From assembly GCA_964430225.1 (NCBI GenBank), contig CAYSFE010000002.1:28479-92478 (forward strand): a stretch of 64,000 bases of DNA. The letters are read 5' to 3'. This document shows, piece after piece, positions 8,673-17,193 of this stretch. Numbering within the stretch: position 1 is the stretch's first letter; the number at the start of each line of letters is the position of its first letter. The stretch comes from CAYSFE01 sp964430225. Its GTDB lineage: Bacteria > Patescibacteriota > Dojkabacteria > GCA-016699595 > JBAXKR01. The position numbers and the translations under genes were made by a program. The notes below the pieces were generated by a model. It made no database searches, was not told the DNA's origin, and saw only the letters and a program-made list of their open reading frames with translations.

Positions 8673-9310
8673 TGCTCTACTCTACTAACAGCTTTATTCT
8701 ACGTAAAAGAAATCTATCTGAGAAAGATCAGATAATCACGGTGTTCTCCAGAGATAAGGGGAAAATTGATCTTGTTTCGAAAGCTTCTAAGTCAGTTCTA
8801 AGTAAGAAAGCTTCAAAGCTTGAACTTATGAATGAAGTAAAGCTCACAATTGTAAAAGGAAAGAATTTAGATATTCTAACAGAATGTAGACTCATAGACT
8901 CTTGGAAGGAAATAAAGTTTCAGAATAAACATGGGAATTATCTTTTTATCCTAGCTGAAATACTTGTTAGTTCTGAAACTGACACTGATGAAATATCTGA
9001 AGTATATGACTCTACAGAAGAACTCCTAAAGTTCTTAAATGTAAAAGATTTACCTATTGAAAAACTTGAATTCTATATCTCTTTCTGGGTAATAAACTAT
9101 CTTAGAATACTAGGTTTTAGTGATGATTATGAAGAGATAAAATCAGATGATTTAGAGAATAGGGTTATTAAGTATCTTTCAGATAAAGAGTTTAGTCCTA
9201 AAGTAAAACTAGATTACTCTAAAATACAAACAAAAGTTTTGCTGACTAAAAGTGTAAGTCTTTTTGAAAAAGTAATAGATAAAAAACTTAGATGTATGGA
9301 ACTTATCTAA
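8672..9310 (+). CDS. recO: DNA repair protein RecO
   Basis: Helps load RecA and anneal single strands in the RecF pathway. The 212-residue protein begins with the typical RecO OB-fold (TNSFILRKRNLSEKDQIITVFSRDKGKIDLVSK split by my reading into strands), followed by the helical domain (WVINYLRILGFSDDY). The zinc-finger cysteines of many RecO proteins are absent, as in other short versions. It overlaps mutS by one base and ends exactly where the convergent 9311-9835 gene ends. Confidence 0.85.
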   Translation: MLYSTNSFILRKRNLSEKDQIITVFSRDKGKIDLVSKASKSVLSKKASKLELMNEVKLTIVKGKNLDILTECRLIDSWKEIKFQNKHGNYLFILAEILVSSETDTDEISEVYDSTEELLKFLNVKDLPIEKLEFYISFWVINYLRILGFSDDYEEIKSDDLENRVIKYLSDKEFSPKVKLDYSKIQTKVLLTKSVSLFEKVIDKKLRCMELI

Positions 9311-9835
9311 CTACTCTGACTGTAGTCTTAATAGTACCCCATTTTCTGCATTAGGAGCTATAACTCTTAATACTCCAGTTTCAGTTTTATCTAAACAGAT
9401 AGTATATCCAGTATCTGTCTCAGTTCCGACTTGAGGATCTAATGGAACACTTGCAAGATATGTTGGAACAAGAACAGGAGTTAAATTAACTAGTCCTGCT
9501 TTGCTACCAATATTTCTCCCTGTTGGGACTGAAGTACATGTAGGAATAGCTGAAAGATTTACACCATCCACTTCTGCTTGTGCAACTGCATTAAATATTT
9601 CTGTTACATCAGACCTTCTTTGGGTATTTCTAGCATCAGAAATATTCTTGGCTGGATTAATAGCTACAAACACACCAGATAAAATAATACCTCCAAAACA
9701 TAATACACATAAGACAATTATTACTATTAAAACTATTGCCCAGACTGGAAACTTTTTCTTAGGTGTAACTGGTGTTACTGGAGTATTCTCAACCTTTGTT
9801 ACGGGCTCTGTTACTTTAGCTGTACTTTCTTCCAT
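9311..9835 (-). CDS. pseudopilin-like membrane protein
   Basis: 174 residues. A Pro/Thr-rich cytoplasmic N-terminus (TEPVTKVENTPVTPVTPKKK) precedes a single membrane helix (residues 31-57). Directly after it comes NPAKNISDARNTQRRSDVTE, the pattern that follows the helix in pseudopilin-like proteins common in CPR bacteria. The remaining extracytoplasmic part has two cysteines that may pair. There is no prepilin cleavage site, so it is probably not processed like a real pilin. Convergent with recO, no intergenic space. Confidence 0.6.
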   Translation of the reverse strand: MEESTAKVTEPVTKVENTPVTPVTPKKKFPVWAIVLIVIIVLCVLCFGGIILSGVFVAINPAKNISDARNTQRRSDVTEIFNAVAQAEVDGVNLSAIPTCTSVPTGRNIGSKAGLVNLTPVLVPTYLASVPLDPQVGTETDTGYTICLDKTETGVLRVIAPNAENGVLLRLQSE

Positions 9836-9924
9836 AATATATTGGTAATAATTATGTAATGATAATAGTTCATGACTTAATATTATTCAATCTATTTGAC
9901 CTTGTATTCTTCAATATTTGTATA

Positions 9925-9930
9925 TATATT
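9925..9930 (+). promoter_or_regulatory. -10 box of the P-loop kinase gene
   Basis: TATATT ends 6 nt before the ATG at 9937, in support of the internal start MKSKII rather than the ATG at 9859. Confidence 0.45.
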
Positions 9931-9936
9931 ATTCCT

Positions 9937-10614
9937 ATGAAAAGTAAAATCATCATCTCAGGTCAGCCTGGTGCAGGGTCAACCACAATATCCCTAATTC
10001 TTTCATACTTACTTAAGTATAAATATATATACACAGGTATGGTACAAAGAGATTTAGCTAAAGCTTTGGGATATGATTCTGAAGGGGAAGCATTTGTAAG
10101 GTATACAAAAGAGAAGGAAAGCAAATATGATAAAGATGTAGATAGACTTGTTAGAGAAGAATTTCTTAAGAATGAAAAGATAATCCTAGATTCAAAGATA
10201 CATGGATTTTTTGATTACTCTAATGTTGATGTCTTAAAGGTATATGTCATTTGTTCTAAAAAGAAAAGAAACCAAAGAATTGTAGCTCAGGGAAGAAAAG
10301 ATGGTTTAGAATTACTAGATCAAAGGGAAAAAGCAAATAGGGATAATTTTTTAAACCTTTATGGGTTTGATGTATTTGATGAAAAACAGATAAGGAATAA
10401 ATATGATTTGGTTATAGACTCTACCAATCAAAATATTGCTGAAACACTTCAAGAAATAATTAAGAAACTAGAAGTAGATATACCTGAATCTGATTTGGTA
10501 AATATCTCAGAGGTATATTGGGCTAAAGGAAAATCATTCTTTAGGGGTGAATTAGCTAAACAAAATCTTCTTCTTGACACTAAACCTATTGTAAATGAAC
10601 TCTTAAAGCTTTAA
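9937..10614 (+). CDS. cytidylate kinase-like P-loop protein
   Basis: About 225 residues. The N-terminus IIISGQPGAGSTTIS is a P-loop in which the usual lysine (GxGK[ST]) is replaced by serine. Archaeal-type cytidylate kinases show a similar replacement (GSGTTT), so this fits the cytidylate-kinase-like family rather than a dead enzyme. Other matches are YTGMVQRDLAKALG, DSKIHGF and a lid region (SKKKRNQRIVAQGRKDG). The likely substrate is a nucleoside monophosphate, but this is not certain. Translation from 9859 would add a hydrophobic leader not expected of the family. The stop codon overlaps the promoter of the T-box transcript. Confidence 0.7.
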   Translation: MKSKIIISGQPGAGSTTISLILSYLLKYKYIYTGMVQRDLAKALGYDSEGEAFVRYTKEKESKYDKDVDRLVREEFLKNEKIILDSKIHGFFDYSNVDVLKVYVICSKKKRNQRIVAQGRKDGLELLDQREKANRDNFLNLYGFDVFDEKQIRNKYDLVIDSTNQNIAETLQEIIKKLEVDIPESDLVNISEVYWAKGKSFFRGELAKQNLLLDTKPIVNELLKL

Positions 10615-10617
10615 TAT
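10589..10617 (+). promoter_or_regulatory. promoter of the T-box-GNAT-glyS transcript
   Basis: A -35-like TTGTAA (10589-10594), a 17-bp spacer and a -10-like TAATAT (10612-10617, overlapping the upstream stop codon). Transcription would start near 10623, just at the first predicted stem of the leader. Confidence 0.5.
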
Positions 10618-10620
10618 ATA

Positions 10621-10720
10621 CCTAGTGATTTTAGTCTTTGGCAAGCTAAGTTGTAAGTAAAAGTGCCTAAGTAATTAGGAATATGGGTGGAACCGCGACT
10701 TCTATGAAGAGGCCGTCCCA
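10621..10720 (+). promoter_or_regulatory. T-box leader, probably glycine-specific
   Basis: The segment GGGTGGAACCGCG (10685-10697) is the conserved T-box motif. It folds as an antiterminator: T-GGG with CCC-A (10717-10720), a 7-nt bulge TGGAACC, GCG with CGT (10714-10716), then CTTCT with AGAGG around the loop ATGA. The bulge reads UGGA, which pairs with an UCCA end, that is discriminator U73, as in bacterial tRNA-Gly. A Gly codon GGC (10640-10642) lies in an 11-nt loop closed by TTTAG/CTAAG. The upstream part is only about 60 nt, so Stem I is very short. No terminator hairpin or sequestered ribosome site is visible downstream. glyS two genes on fits the assignment. Confidence 0.8.
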
Positions 10721-10743
10721 GATATATAATTAATATATATATT

Positions 10744-11343
10744 ATGGCGACAGCTGAAAACACAATTAATACATTTCAATTTGGTAGAGAGCTTAAAGTA
10801 GTACCTGATATGCATACTAAACATGGTGCAGAAATTATGCTTGGGATTTGTGCTGTTCTTAATGAGAATCCCTCAGATAGATTTGGCACAGGAGTCATAG
10901 GTGTTTTTGAAAAACCTTTAAATGCTGGAACTTTAAAGCCTAAGCCTCTTGGATATCTAGTCTTTACAGTAGGACCTACCTCAATTGTGTGTTCAATGAC
11001 TACTCATTTAAATACAATGGCATTAAATTCGTCTTTACCTTCTTGGATTACTGATATTAATGAAATTGCATCTGGTAATGGATTACAGGCAGTTCCAATG
11101 GAAAAAACAGAATATTTAGTAAAAGATGGTAATGGTAATAATGTTACAAAAAAGGAATATATACCAAACAGAGCATATACTAACTTGGGTTTAGGAGAAC
11201 TATTAGTTACACAATTAGAACTTTATGCAAAGTCTATAGGTATTAAGAATATAGCTTTTGATGATGCAAACGAGCATGCAGGCAAGCTTCTTAATAGATT
11301 AGGATATGTTGGAGCAAAAAATCTTAAAAAAACATTAGAATAA
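10744..11343 (+). CDS. GNAT-like acetyltransferase in the glyS operon
   Basis: 199 residues, soluble. The C-terminal part (TNLGLGELLVTQLELYAKSI, then IAFDDANEHAGKLLNRLGYV) matches the acetyl-CoA-binding motif A and the final strand-helix of GNAT acetyltransferases. The N-terminal 130 residues are not recognised. It lies directly after the T-box leader and 25 nt before glyS, so it should share glycine-dependent control. The acceptor is unknown; a link to tRNA or amino acid use is only inferred from the operon. A TATAAT at 10725-10730 might give an extra start downstream of the T-box. Confidence 0.6.
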   Translation: MATAENTINTFQFGRELKVVPDMHTKHGAEIMLGICAVLNENPSDRFGTGVIGVFEKPLNAGTLKPKPLGYLVFTVGPTSIVCSMTTHLNTMALNSSLPSWITDINEIASGNGLQAVPMEKTEYLVKDGNGNNVTKKEYIPNRAYTNLGLGELLVTQLELYAKSIGIKNIAFDDANEHAGKLLNRLGYVGAKNLKKTLE

Positions 11344-11368
11344 ATATTATTTTTTATCTTTTTATCTC

Positions 11369-12754
11369 ATGGCAAAATTAACACTAGATCATATGGCATC
11401 ATTTACAAAATCACGAGGTTTTGTATACCCCTCTTCTGAGATATATGGTGGATTTGCAGCTGTATATGACTATGGACACTATGGAATTCTTTTAAAGAAG
11501 AATATTGAAAGTATGTGGTTTAAGAGTATGGTTCAAGAGAGAGATGATGTATATGCTCTTGATTCTGGAATATTCATGCATCCCCTAACTTGGAAGGCCT
11601 CTGGACATCTTGATAGTTTTAATGATGTATTAATTGAAGATAAGGTGACTCATAAAAGATATAGAGCGGATCATGTAATTGAAGAATATTTTGAAAAGAA
11701 AGGAGAGAAAGTAGATATGGATAAAAAGACTCCTGAAGAGATGGCTAAGATAATTACTGATAACAAAATTCTTAGTCCTGATGGAAATGAACTTACCTCT
11801 CCTCGTAACTTTAGCCTTATGATTAAGACTAACTTAGGAGTTACAGATGGTAGTTTTAGTGATGAAAGTGCTGTATATCCTAGAGCTGAAACTTGTCAGG
11901 GTATATATCTAGATTATAAAGCGGTTATGGATAGTTTAAGACCTAAACTTCCATTTGGAATAGCTCAAATTGGTAAAGCATTTAGAAATGAAATAGTAGC
12001 AAGACAGTTCATATTTAGAACTCGAGAGTTTGAACAAATGGAAATGCAATATTTCCTACATCCAACAGAAATGGATACTAAGTATGAAGAATGGAAACAA
12101 TATAGACATAAGTGGTTTATTGAAATGGGAATACCAGAGGATAAAGTAAGATTTAAAGAACATACAAAACTTGCTCACTATGCATCTAAAGCATACGATA
12201 TCGAATACAACTTTGATATTTTAGGTGGATTTAAAGAAGTAGAGGGAATTCATGCGCGTGGTGATTGGGATCTATCACAACACCAAAAGTTTAGTGGTGT
12301 AGATCTTACTTACTTTGATCAAGTTCGAAATGAGAAATATCTTCCAAACATTATGGAAACATCTGTTGGACTAAATAGACTTTTCTTAATGTTTCTAGAC
12401 AATGCCTACACTGAAGAAGAAGTTAATGGAGAAAAAAGAATAGTATTAAAACTAGATAAAAGATTAGCTCCTGTAAAGATATCTATACTTCCTCTTTCTA
12501 AGAAGGAACCTTTATCTACTATTGCACATGAGATAAAGAATACTTTAAGAAAAACATATTTTGTAGAGTATGATGAAACTCAAAGTATTGGAAAGAGATA
12601 TAGAAGAGCAGATGAAATAGGTACTCCATATTGTATTACAGTAGATTTTGAAACTGTAAATGATAAAAAGGTAACGGTAAGAGATAGAGATAGTATGAAA
12701 CAAGATAGAATAGAAATATCTAAATTAGAAGAATATTTTAAGGAGAAGTTTTAA
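11369..12754 (+). CDS. glyS: glycyl-tRNA synthetase, homodimeric type
   Basis: Charges tRNA-Gly. The 461-residue protein is the alpha2, class II type related to eukaryotic and archaeal enzymes, not the alpha2-beta2 GlyQ/GlyS pair. It opens with SRGFVYPSSEIYGGFAAVYD and YGHYGILLKKNI, has TWKASGHLDSFND, motif 2 (IAQIGKAFRNEI, REFEQMEMQYF), motif 3 (METSVGLNRLFLMFL) and a C-terminal anticodon-binding domain (LAPVKISILPL, KRYRRADEIGTPYCITVD). It follows the GNAT gene and the glycine-type T-box leader. Its last 17 bases overlap the end of the convergent delta-60 gene. Confidence 0.96.
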   Translation: MAKLTLDHMASFTKSRGFVYPSSEIYGGFAAVYDYGHYGILLKKNIESMWFKSMVQERDDVYALDSGIFMHPLTWKASGHLDSFNDVLIEDKVTHKRYRADHVIEEYFEKKGEKVDMDKKTPEEMAKIITDNKILSPDGNELTSPRNFSLMIKTNLGVTDGSFSDESAVYPRAETCQGIYLDYKAVMDSLRPKLPFGIAQIGKAFRNEIVARQFIFRTREFEQMEMQYFLHPTEMDTKYEEWKQYRHKWFIEMGIPEDKVRFKEHTKLAHYASKAYDIEYNFDILGGFKEVEGIHARGDWDLSQHQKFSGVDLTYFDQVRNEKYLPNIMETSVGLNRLFLMFLDNAYTEEEVNGEKRIVLKLDKRLAPVKISILPLSKKEPLSTIAHEIKNTLRKTYFVEYDETQSIGKRYRRADEIGTPYCITVDFETVNDKKVTVRDRDSMKQDRIEISKLEEYFKEKF

Positions 12755-15377
12755 ACTCTTCTTCAAGTTGTTTCTTCTTTTTTCTTCTAAGAATTATTAC
12801 GAATACTGTTATAACTAACGCTAACACTAAGCACGCTAGTATTACTGGCAAAGTACTTACATTTATATATGTACTTGCAACTGTACCGATATTAGGTCTT
12901 GATATGCTAGATTGTTTCGATATAGAAGGATCTATTGCTACAATTATCTTAAACTCTCCAGATTCACTAAGGTTTCTAGTAAACTTTTGATCTCCTACAG
13001 TAATAACAGTTTCTGTTTCAGCAACATTTTTTTCAACCATTATTTCCCCATTTTTATCAGTTGTATATTTTCTATCGCCCACGTAAACATCTACTCCTAA
13101 AACTGGACTATCATTATTGTCACGGATTAGAACGGTTATACTATCTGATACTGTTGTTGATGATGATAGTGATGAACTAGTAGCTGAAGTTGTACTTGTA
13201 GAACTTGATGTTGTTTCAGTTTCAACATTATCAGGGCAATATATTTCTTTTAATGTAGGAGTAAAGTTTTCACATCCTAATACTATTACAAGTGTTCTTT
13301 TTTCTGATTCAATATTATCTGAAGTTACAGCATAGTAAGTAAAGGTATTACTACCTGTAGGTACTGATTTAATTTCAATACTAAACTTACCATTACTGTC
13401 AGTTTGAGAAGTATAGTACGTGTCTCCTAACTTAAATTTTATAGTTATAGAAGGATCTGCACTTCCCTTTATATCCAGTGTTGAAGAAAGGAAATAGTAT
13501 TTTAAGGAGTCTTTATCAGGAATATTATTTATGAGTCCAATAGACTCAATCTTCACTTTGTTTACTTTGAAATTCTGTGAAAATGCTCCATATGGTGAAG
13601 TTAATCCAGATATTTTCCAGTACTTATTATCCCCTATTTCCTCAGTTGTTCCATTTAAAACTCTTGTATAATTTGTACAACTCGAAGTAATGCTTTCAAT
13701 GCTAACCTGATTGGGGCATAGTCCTACAACATTATCACCATCCTTTTTCGGAATATATAGATCATATGTAGAAGTAACTCCAGTAATTCCAGTTAATGCT
13801 CCAACATATGATTTATAGTTTACACTATCACTACCTGCAACAAAGCTTGAGAAGTCTAAGTCGCTATTAAATGTAGAGTTTAAATTCGTAATATATTTTC
13901 CATTCGAATCTTCTATTCTTAATGTTTGTGGTCCATATGAACCATATCCAGTTCCAATAGTAACTTCATTTTCTCCCACAAATCCTTTCATCCCACCTGA
14001 TAGATTTTTCACTTGGTAGGTATTTGTTAGTACCAACATATATGAGTCTAAATATGTTGTTGCACCCTTACTTATTCCCCCAATAAAATATTTGTTATCC
14101 TTTAAAGCTATTGAATTGGCTCTTTCATATTGATTTCCCCCTCCTATGTTATTGTAAGTTAAGACTCCATTTGTACCAAATGTAGTATCAGTTTCTCCAT
14201 TTTCATTTATTCTTGTAACAAGTACATCCTGTCCAGTACTTACCTCTCCTACTACAATATATTTACCACTAGGATCTATAATGAAATCATGAAACTTTTC
14301 GGAACTAGTTGATATATCAAAATATTTATACCCAGTTGAATTGAAACTTGTATCAAAGCTTGAATCTGGATTTACTCTCACAATTAGACCATCGTAATCA
14401 TATGTTGGACCATTTTTTCTAGTTACACCTACGATTAAATATTTACCATTAGAAAGAACTTTAAATCTACTTGGAGTAGTCATAAAGTCTTGCATACCAG
14501 TAAATACAAATGACTTGTGACCAGTAGAATTAAATGAAGTATCTAGTCCTCCATTCTCATTTACTCTATGTAAAATTAATCCATATTCATTTCCAGGGTT
14601 GTTTCTAACACCCGCTATAACTAATTTGTTAGTTGAATCTATATCAAATCTATATCCAAAGTCACGACATCCTGAACAGTCTTCTGAATTAATTGTGAAA
14701 ATACCATCACTATCAAAAGAAGTATCTAATGTTCCATTGGAATTATATTTCCAAACAACCAAGTCTCTATCATTGCTTATAGCACTTGCACTATCACCAA
14801 CAACAAATATTTTCCCTGATTCTGTAATTTTTATATCTCTACCTGTATCATCTCCACTTCCTCCTGCTGCTCCATGATGTGTTAGTATTCCTGTTCCATT
14901 AAACGAAGTATCTAGAGTTCCATCAGTATTAAATCGCCAAATGATCATATCCCATAGGTTTGTACCATCTATGTACTTTTCTCCAGTTACAACAATCTTT
15001 CCATCATTTTGTATGGCCATACTATACGGAGTAACATTCTTGTTCTCATTTATAGTTATATACCCTAACCCACCATTAAATGAAGTGTCTGACGTTCCAT
15101 TTGAATTGTATTTATATATGACAATATTACGGTAATAGCTAGCATTAGAACCTGAACCAAGGGATAAGATCTTTCCATCGCTTAGTACTTTTGTATCATA
15201 AATTTCTTCGTCATCATTTCCTCCTAATGCGTCTCTTTGTAGACTAGAAAACGAGGAGTTTATTTCTGCAAAAGATGGAGCAGAATATCTATTTAAATTC
15301 CAAAAAGTGAATATGTAAGATACAAGCACTAATGTGGAAAAAAGTGATAACCGTACTAATTTATCATGCAGATTCAT
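12738..15377 (-). CDS. delta-60 repeat surface protein, membrane-anchored
   Basis: 879 residues. An N-terminal hydrophobic segment (residues 8-27) exports the protein. Six delta-60-type repeats follow at a period of about 60 residues, each ending in a (L)DTSFNxxG motif (near 97, 156, 218, 279, 342 and 400), as in beta-propeller-like adhesins. A long region rich in Ser/Thr then leads to Ig-like domains (IDPSITIKFKLGDTYY region and the PVLGVDVYVGDRKYTTDKNG carboxypeptidase-regulatory-like fold). A membrane helix near 845-866 and a RRKKKK tail anchor it. It probably faces the environment and binds a partner. No sortase motif is present. Confidence 0.85.
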   Translation of the reverse strand: MNLHDKLVRLSLFSTLVLVSYIFTFWNLNRYSAPSFAEINSSFSSLQRDALGGNDDEEIYDTKVLSDGKILSLGSGSNASYYRNIVIYKYNSNGTSDTSFNGGLGYITINENKNVTPYSMAIQNDGKIVVTGEKYIDGTNLWDMIIWRFNTDGTLDTSFNGTGILTHHGAAGGSGDDTGRDIKITESGKIFVVGDSASAISNDRDLVVWKYNSNGTLDTSFDSDGIFTINSEDCSGCRDFGYRFDIDSTNKLVIAGVRNNPGNEYGLILHRVNENGGLDTSFNSTGHKSFVFTGMQDFMTTPSRFKVLSNGKYLIVGVTRKNGPTYDYDGLIVRVNPDSSFDTSFNSTGYKYFDISTSSEKFHDFIIDPSGKYIVVGEVSTGQDVLVTRINENGETDTTFGTNGVLTYNNIGGGNQYERANSIALKDNKYFIGGISKGATTYLDSYMLVLTNTYQVKNLSGGMKGFVGENEVTIGTGYGSYGPQTLRIEDSNGKYITNLNSTFNSDLDFSSFVAGSDSVNYKSYVGALTGITGVTSTYDLYIPKKDGDNVVGLCPNQVSIESITSSCTNYTRVLNGTTEEIGDNKYWKISGLTSPYGAFSQNFKVNKVKIESIGLINNIPDKDSLKYYFLSSTLDIKGSADPSITIKFKLGDTYYTSQTDSNGKFSIEIKSVPTGSNTFTYYAVTSDNIESEKRTLVIVLGCENFTPTLKEIYCPDNVETETTSSSTSTTSATSSSLSSSTTVSDSITVLIRDNNDSPVLGVDVYVGDRKYTTDKNGEIMVEKNVAETETVITVGDQKFTRNLSESGEFKIIVAIDPSISKQSSISRPNIGTVASTYINVSTLPVILACLVLALVITVFVIILRRKKKKQLEEEFKTSP

Positions 15378-15439
15378 TTTATTTACTAATATATTTATAC
15401 ATATTTTTTGAGAATATGTATAGTGGAGACTGAAACTGA

Positions 15440-15445
15440 TATACT
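15440..15445 (+). promoter_or_regulatory. -10 box of the deacetylase-truB operon
   Basis: TATACT sits 6 nt before the GTG at 15452, predicting a leaderless start at GTG rather than at the ATG two codons later. Confidence 0.5.
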
Positions 15446-15451
15446 TTTAAT

Positions 15452-16381
15452 GTGAAAATGTTTTCTACTTTAAAACATATATATTTAGTTCTTTTTATCC
15501 TTTCCATATTTGTACTTCTTTCAATTGGATTATCTAAAACTTTAGGTAAAGATAATACTAAAGTAGTAAAGGTAGACGATGGCTATACCCTTCTTACTTC
15601 TAAAGAAAATAATACTGAATTTAAACTTACTGATAAAAGTATTTTAAATACTAATATTGATTTTGATAAAGATACATATATGTCTAATTTAGGAGTGACA
15701 TATATAGATACTCCTAAGATTAAAACAATGCCTGTACTCACTTACCATAATACTCAATATATCCCAGCTTCAAGAGCAGGAGCAGCATATTATGTAGAAC
15801 CTCCTATGTTTGAAAAGCAAATGAGGTATCTATACCTATGGGGATACAAAACACTGACTATTGATGAATATATTTCAATACTAGATGGTAAAAGTAAACT
15901 TTATCCGTATATGATTTTACTAGCTTTTGATGATGGGAATAAAAATAACTATACATATGCAAGACCATCTATGGTGAAATATGGACTAACTGGAACTTTC
16001 AATGTAGTAGCAGGAAGACGAGGTATGAGTAATGCTGAGATTAAAGAAATGTCAGATATATTTGATATCGAATCACATAGTCAAACTCATGTAGATCACT
16101 CTAAGGTAGATGTAGCAAGACTTGAATCAGAAGCTTCTGCAAGTAAAAATACCTTACAAGCTATAACAGGTAAGACCATAAAGACATATACATATCCAGG
16201 GTGTGCATATAATGGGAAAGCCATAGACGCTCTTAAAAAGTTCAATTATGAAATTGCTTTTTCATGTGCTGGTAGACATGGTATTAACCAAGAAACAAGT
16301 AGAAGATATGAGATAAGAAGAATGCATGTAGATACTTCTATGGAATCTTTATTCATTACCTTACAAGGAAAACTTCCATGA
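15452..16381 (+). CDS. polysaccharide deacetylase (NodB-like), membrane-anchored or secreted
   Basis: 309 residues. An N-terminal membrane segment (residues 9-28) is followed by a NodB homology domain: VLTYHNTQY, the metal/catalytic motif LAFDDGN, SHSQTHVDHSK with the zinc histidines, TYTYPGCAYNG, and a final RRMHVD. The enzyme probably removes acetyl groups from a cell-wall or surface glycan outside the membrane. The GTG start is favoured by the -10 spacing. The stop overlaps the truB start by 4 nt (ATGA), so the two are co-translated although functionally unrelated. Confidence 0.88.
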   Translation: MKMFSTLKHIYLVLFILSIFVLLSIGLSKTLGKDNTKVVKVDDGYTLLTSKENNTEFKLTDKSILNTNIDFDKDTYMSNLGVTYIDTPKIKTMPVLTYHNTQYIPASRAGAAYYVEPPMFEKQMRYLYLWGYKTLTIDEYISILDGKSKLYPYMILLAFDDGNKNNYTYARPSMVKYGLTGTFNVVAGRRGMSNAEIKEMSDIFDIESHSQTHVDHSKVDVARLESEASASKNTLQAITGKTIKTYTYPGCAYNGKAIDALKKFNYEIAFSCAGRHGINQETSRRYEIRRMHVDTSMESLFITLQGKLP

Positions 16382-17193
16382 GTGATTTAAAAATAGAGGA
16401 ACTTATTCCAAGTGGAATATTAATTGTTGATAAACCGAAAGGGATTACCTCTCATGATGTAATTGATCTCATAAGAAAAAAATATCAAACTTCAGCTGTT
16501 GGTCATGCAGGAACACTTGATCCTTTTGCAACCGGAGGGTTAATAGTACTTTTAAATGAATATACAAAATACTCTGATACTTTCCTTACTCTAAAAAAGT
16601 CATATATCTTTGAAGCAATACTTGGTAAGAAAACACTTAGTGGTGATCTAGAAGATAAGGTTATATCAGAAAACACTGATATTAAGTTCGAGAAAGAAAT
16701 GTTTGAAGTGAAAATTAAGGAGCAACTCGATAAATATCTTAAAGAATATTATCAGGTAGTTCCAATTCTAAGCTCTATTAAAGTTGCAGGATTTAAGCTT
16801 AGAGAATTAACCAGAAACTCAAATAATCCTATGGTTATTAAAAGAAATAAATTAGATATTTCTGATAATGAAATATTAATTCAAACTGATTCTAAGGAAA
16901 GTATTACAAGTGAGTCCGATATCGGGGTATTTGATTTAAAAAGAGGTCTTAAATATATTCTACTACCTAAACGTAAGGTTGATATTGTTTCATACAGAGA
17001 TATTAAAGTAGAAAAGAATGAAAGTGTGATTACAATGTCAGGAGAAATTGAAGTATCTAGTGGTACATATATTAGGAAACTTGTTGAGGATATTACTGAA
17101 AACTCTCTATCTATTTACTCATATCTTTCAAAACTATCAAGAAAGTATGATAGAGACTCTATCTTAAAAGCCATTTCTCAGCTAAAAACTTAG
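16378..17193 (+). CDS. truB: tRNA pseudouridine(55) synthase TruB
   Basis: Makes pseudouridine 55 in the T loop of tRNAs. The 271-residue protein shows GILIVDKPKGITSHDV, the catalytic aspartate in GHAGTLDPFATGGL, LKKSYIFEAILGKKTLSGD, the RNA-binding YYQVVPILSSIKVAGFKLRE and SGTYIRKLVEDI. The PUA domain is absent, as in short bacterial versions. The last 35 bases overlap the convergent VanY-like gene. Confidence 0.95.
   Translation: MSDLKIEELIPSGILIVDKPKGITSHDVIDLIRKKYQTSAVGHAGTLDPFATGGLIVLLNEYTKYSDTFLTLKKSYIFEAILGKKTLSGDLEDKVISENTDIKFEKEMFEVKIKEQLDKYLKEYYQVVPILSSIKVAGFKLRELTRNSNNPMVIKRNKLDISDNEILIQTDSKESITSESDIGVFDLKRGLKYILLPKRKVDIVSYRDIKVEKNESVITMSGEIEVSSGTYIRKLVEDITENSLSIYSYLSKLSRKYDRDSILKAISQLKT

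Noticed and set aside
10725..10730. TATAAT downstream of the T-box as the main promoter of the GNAT gene
   Set aside because: Possible, but the region is an AT-rich run with many chance matches, and it would make the T-box pointless.
16379..16381. UGA as a sense codon (Gly, code 25)
   Set aside because: UGA ends a complete deacetylase gene here and RF2 with SPF is encoded.
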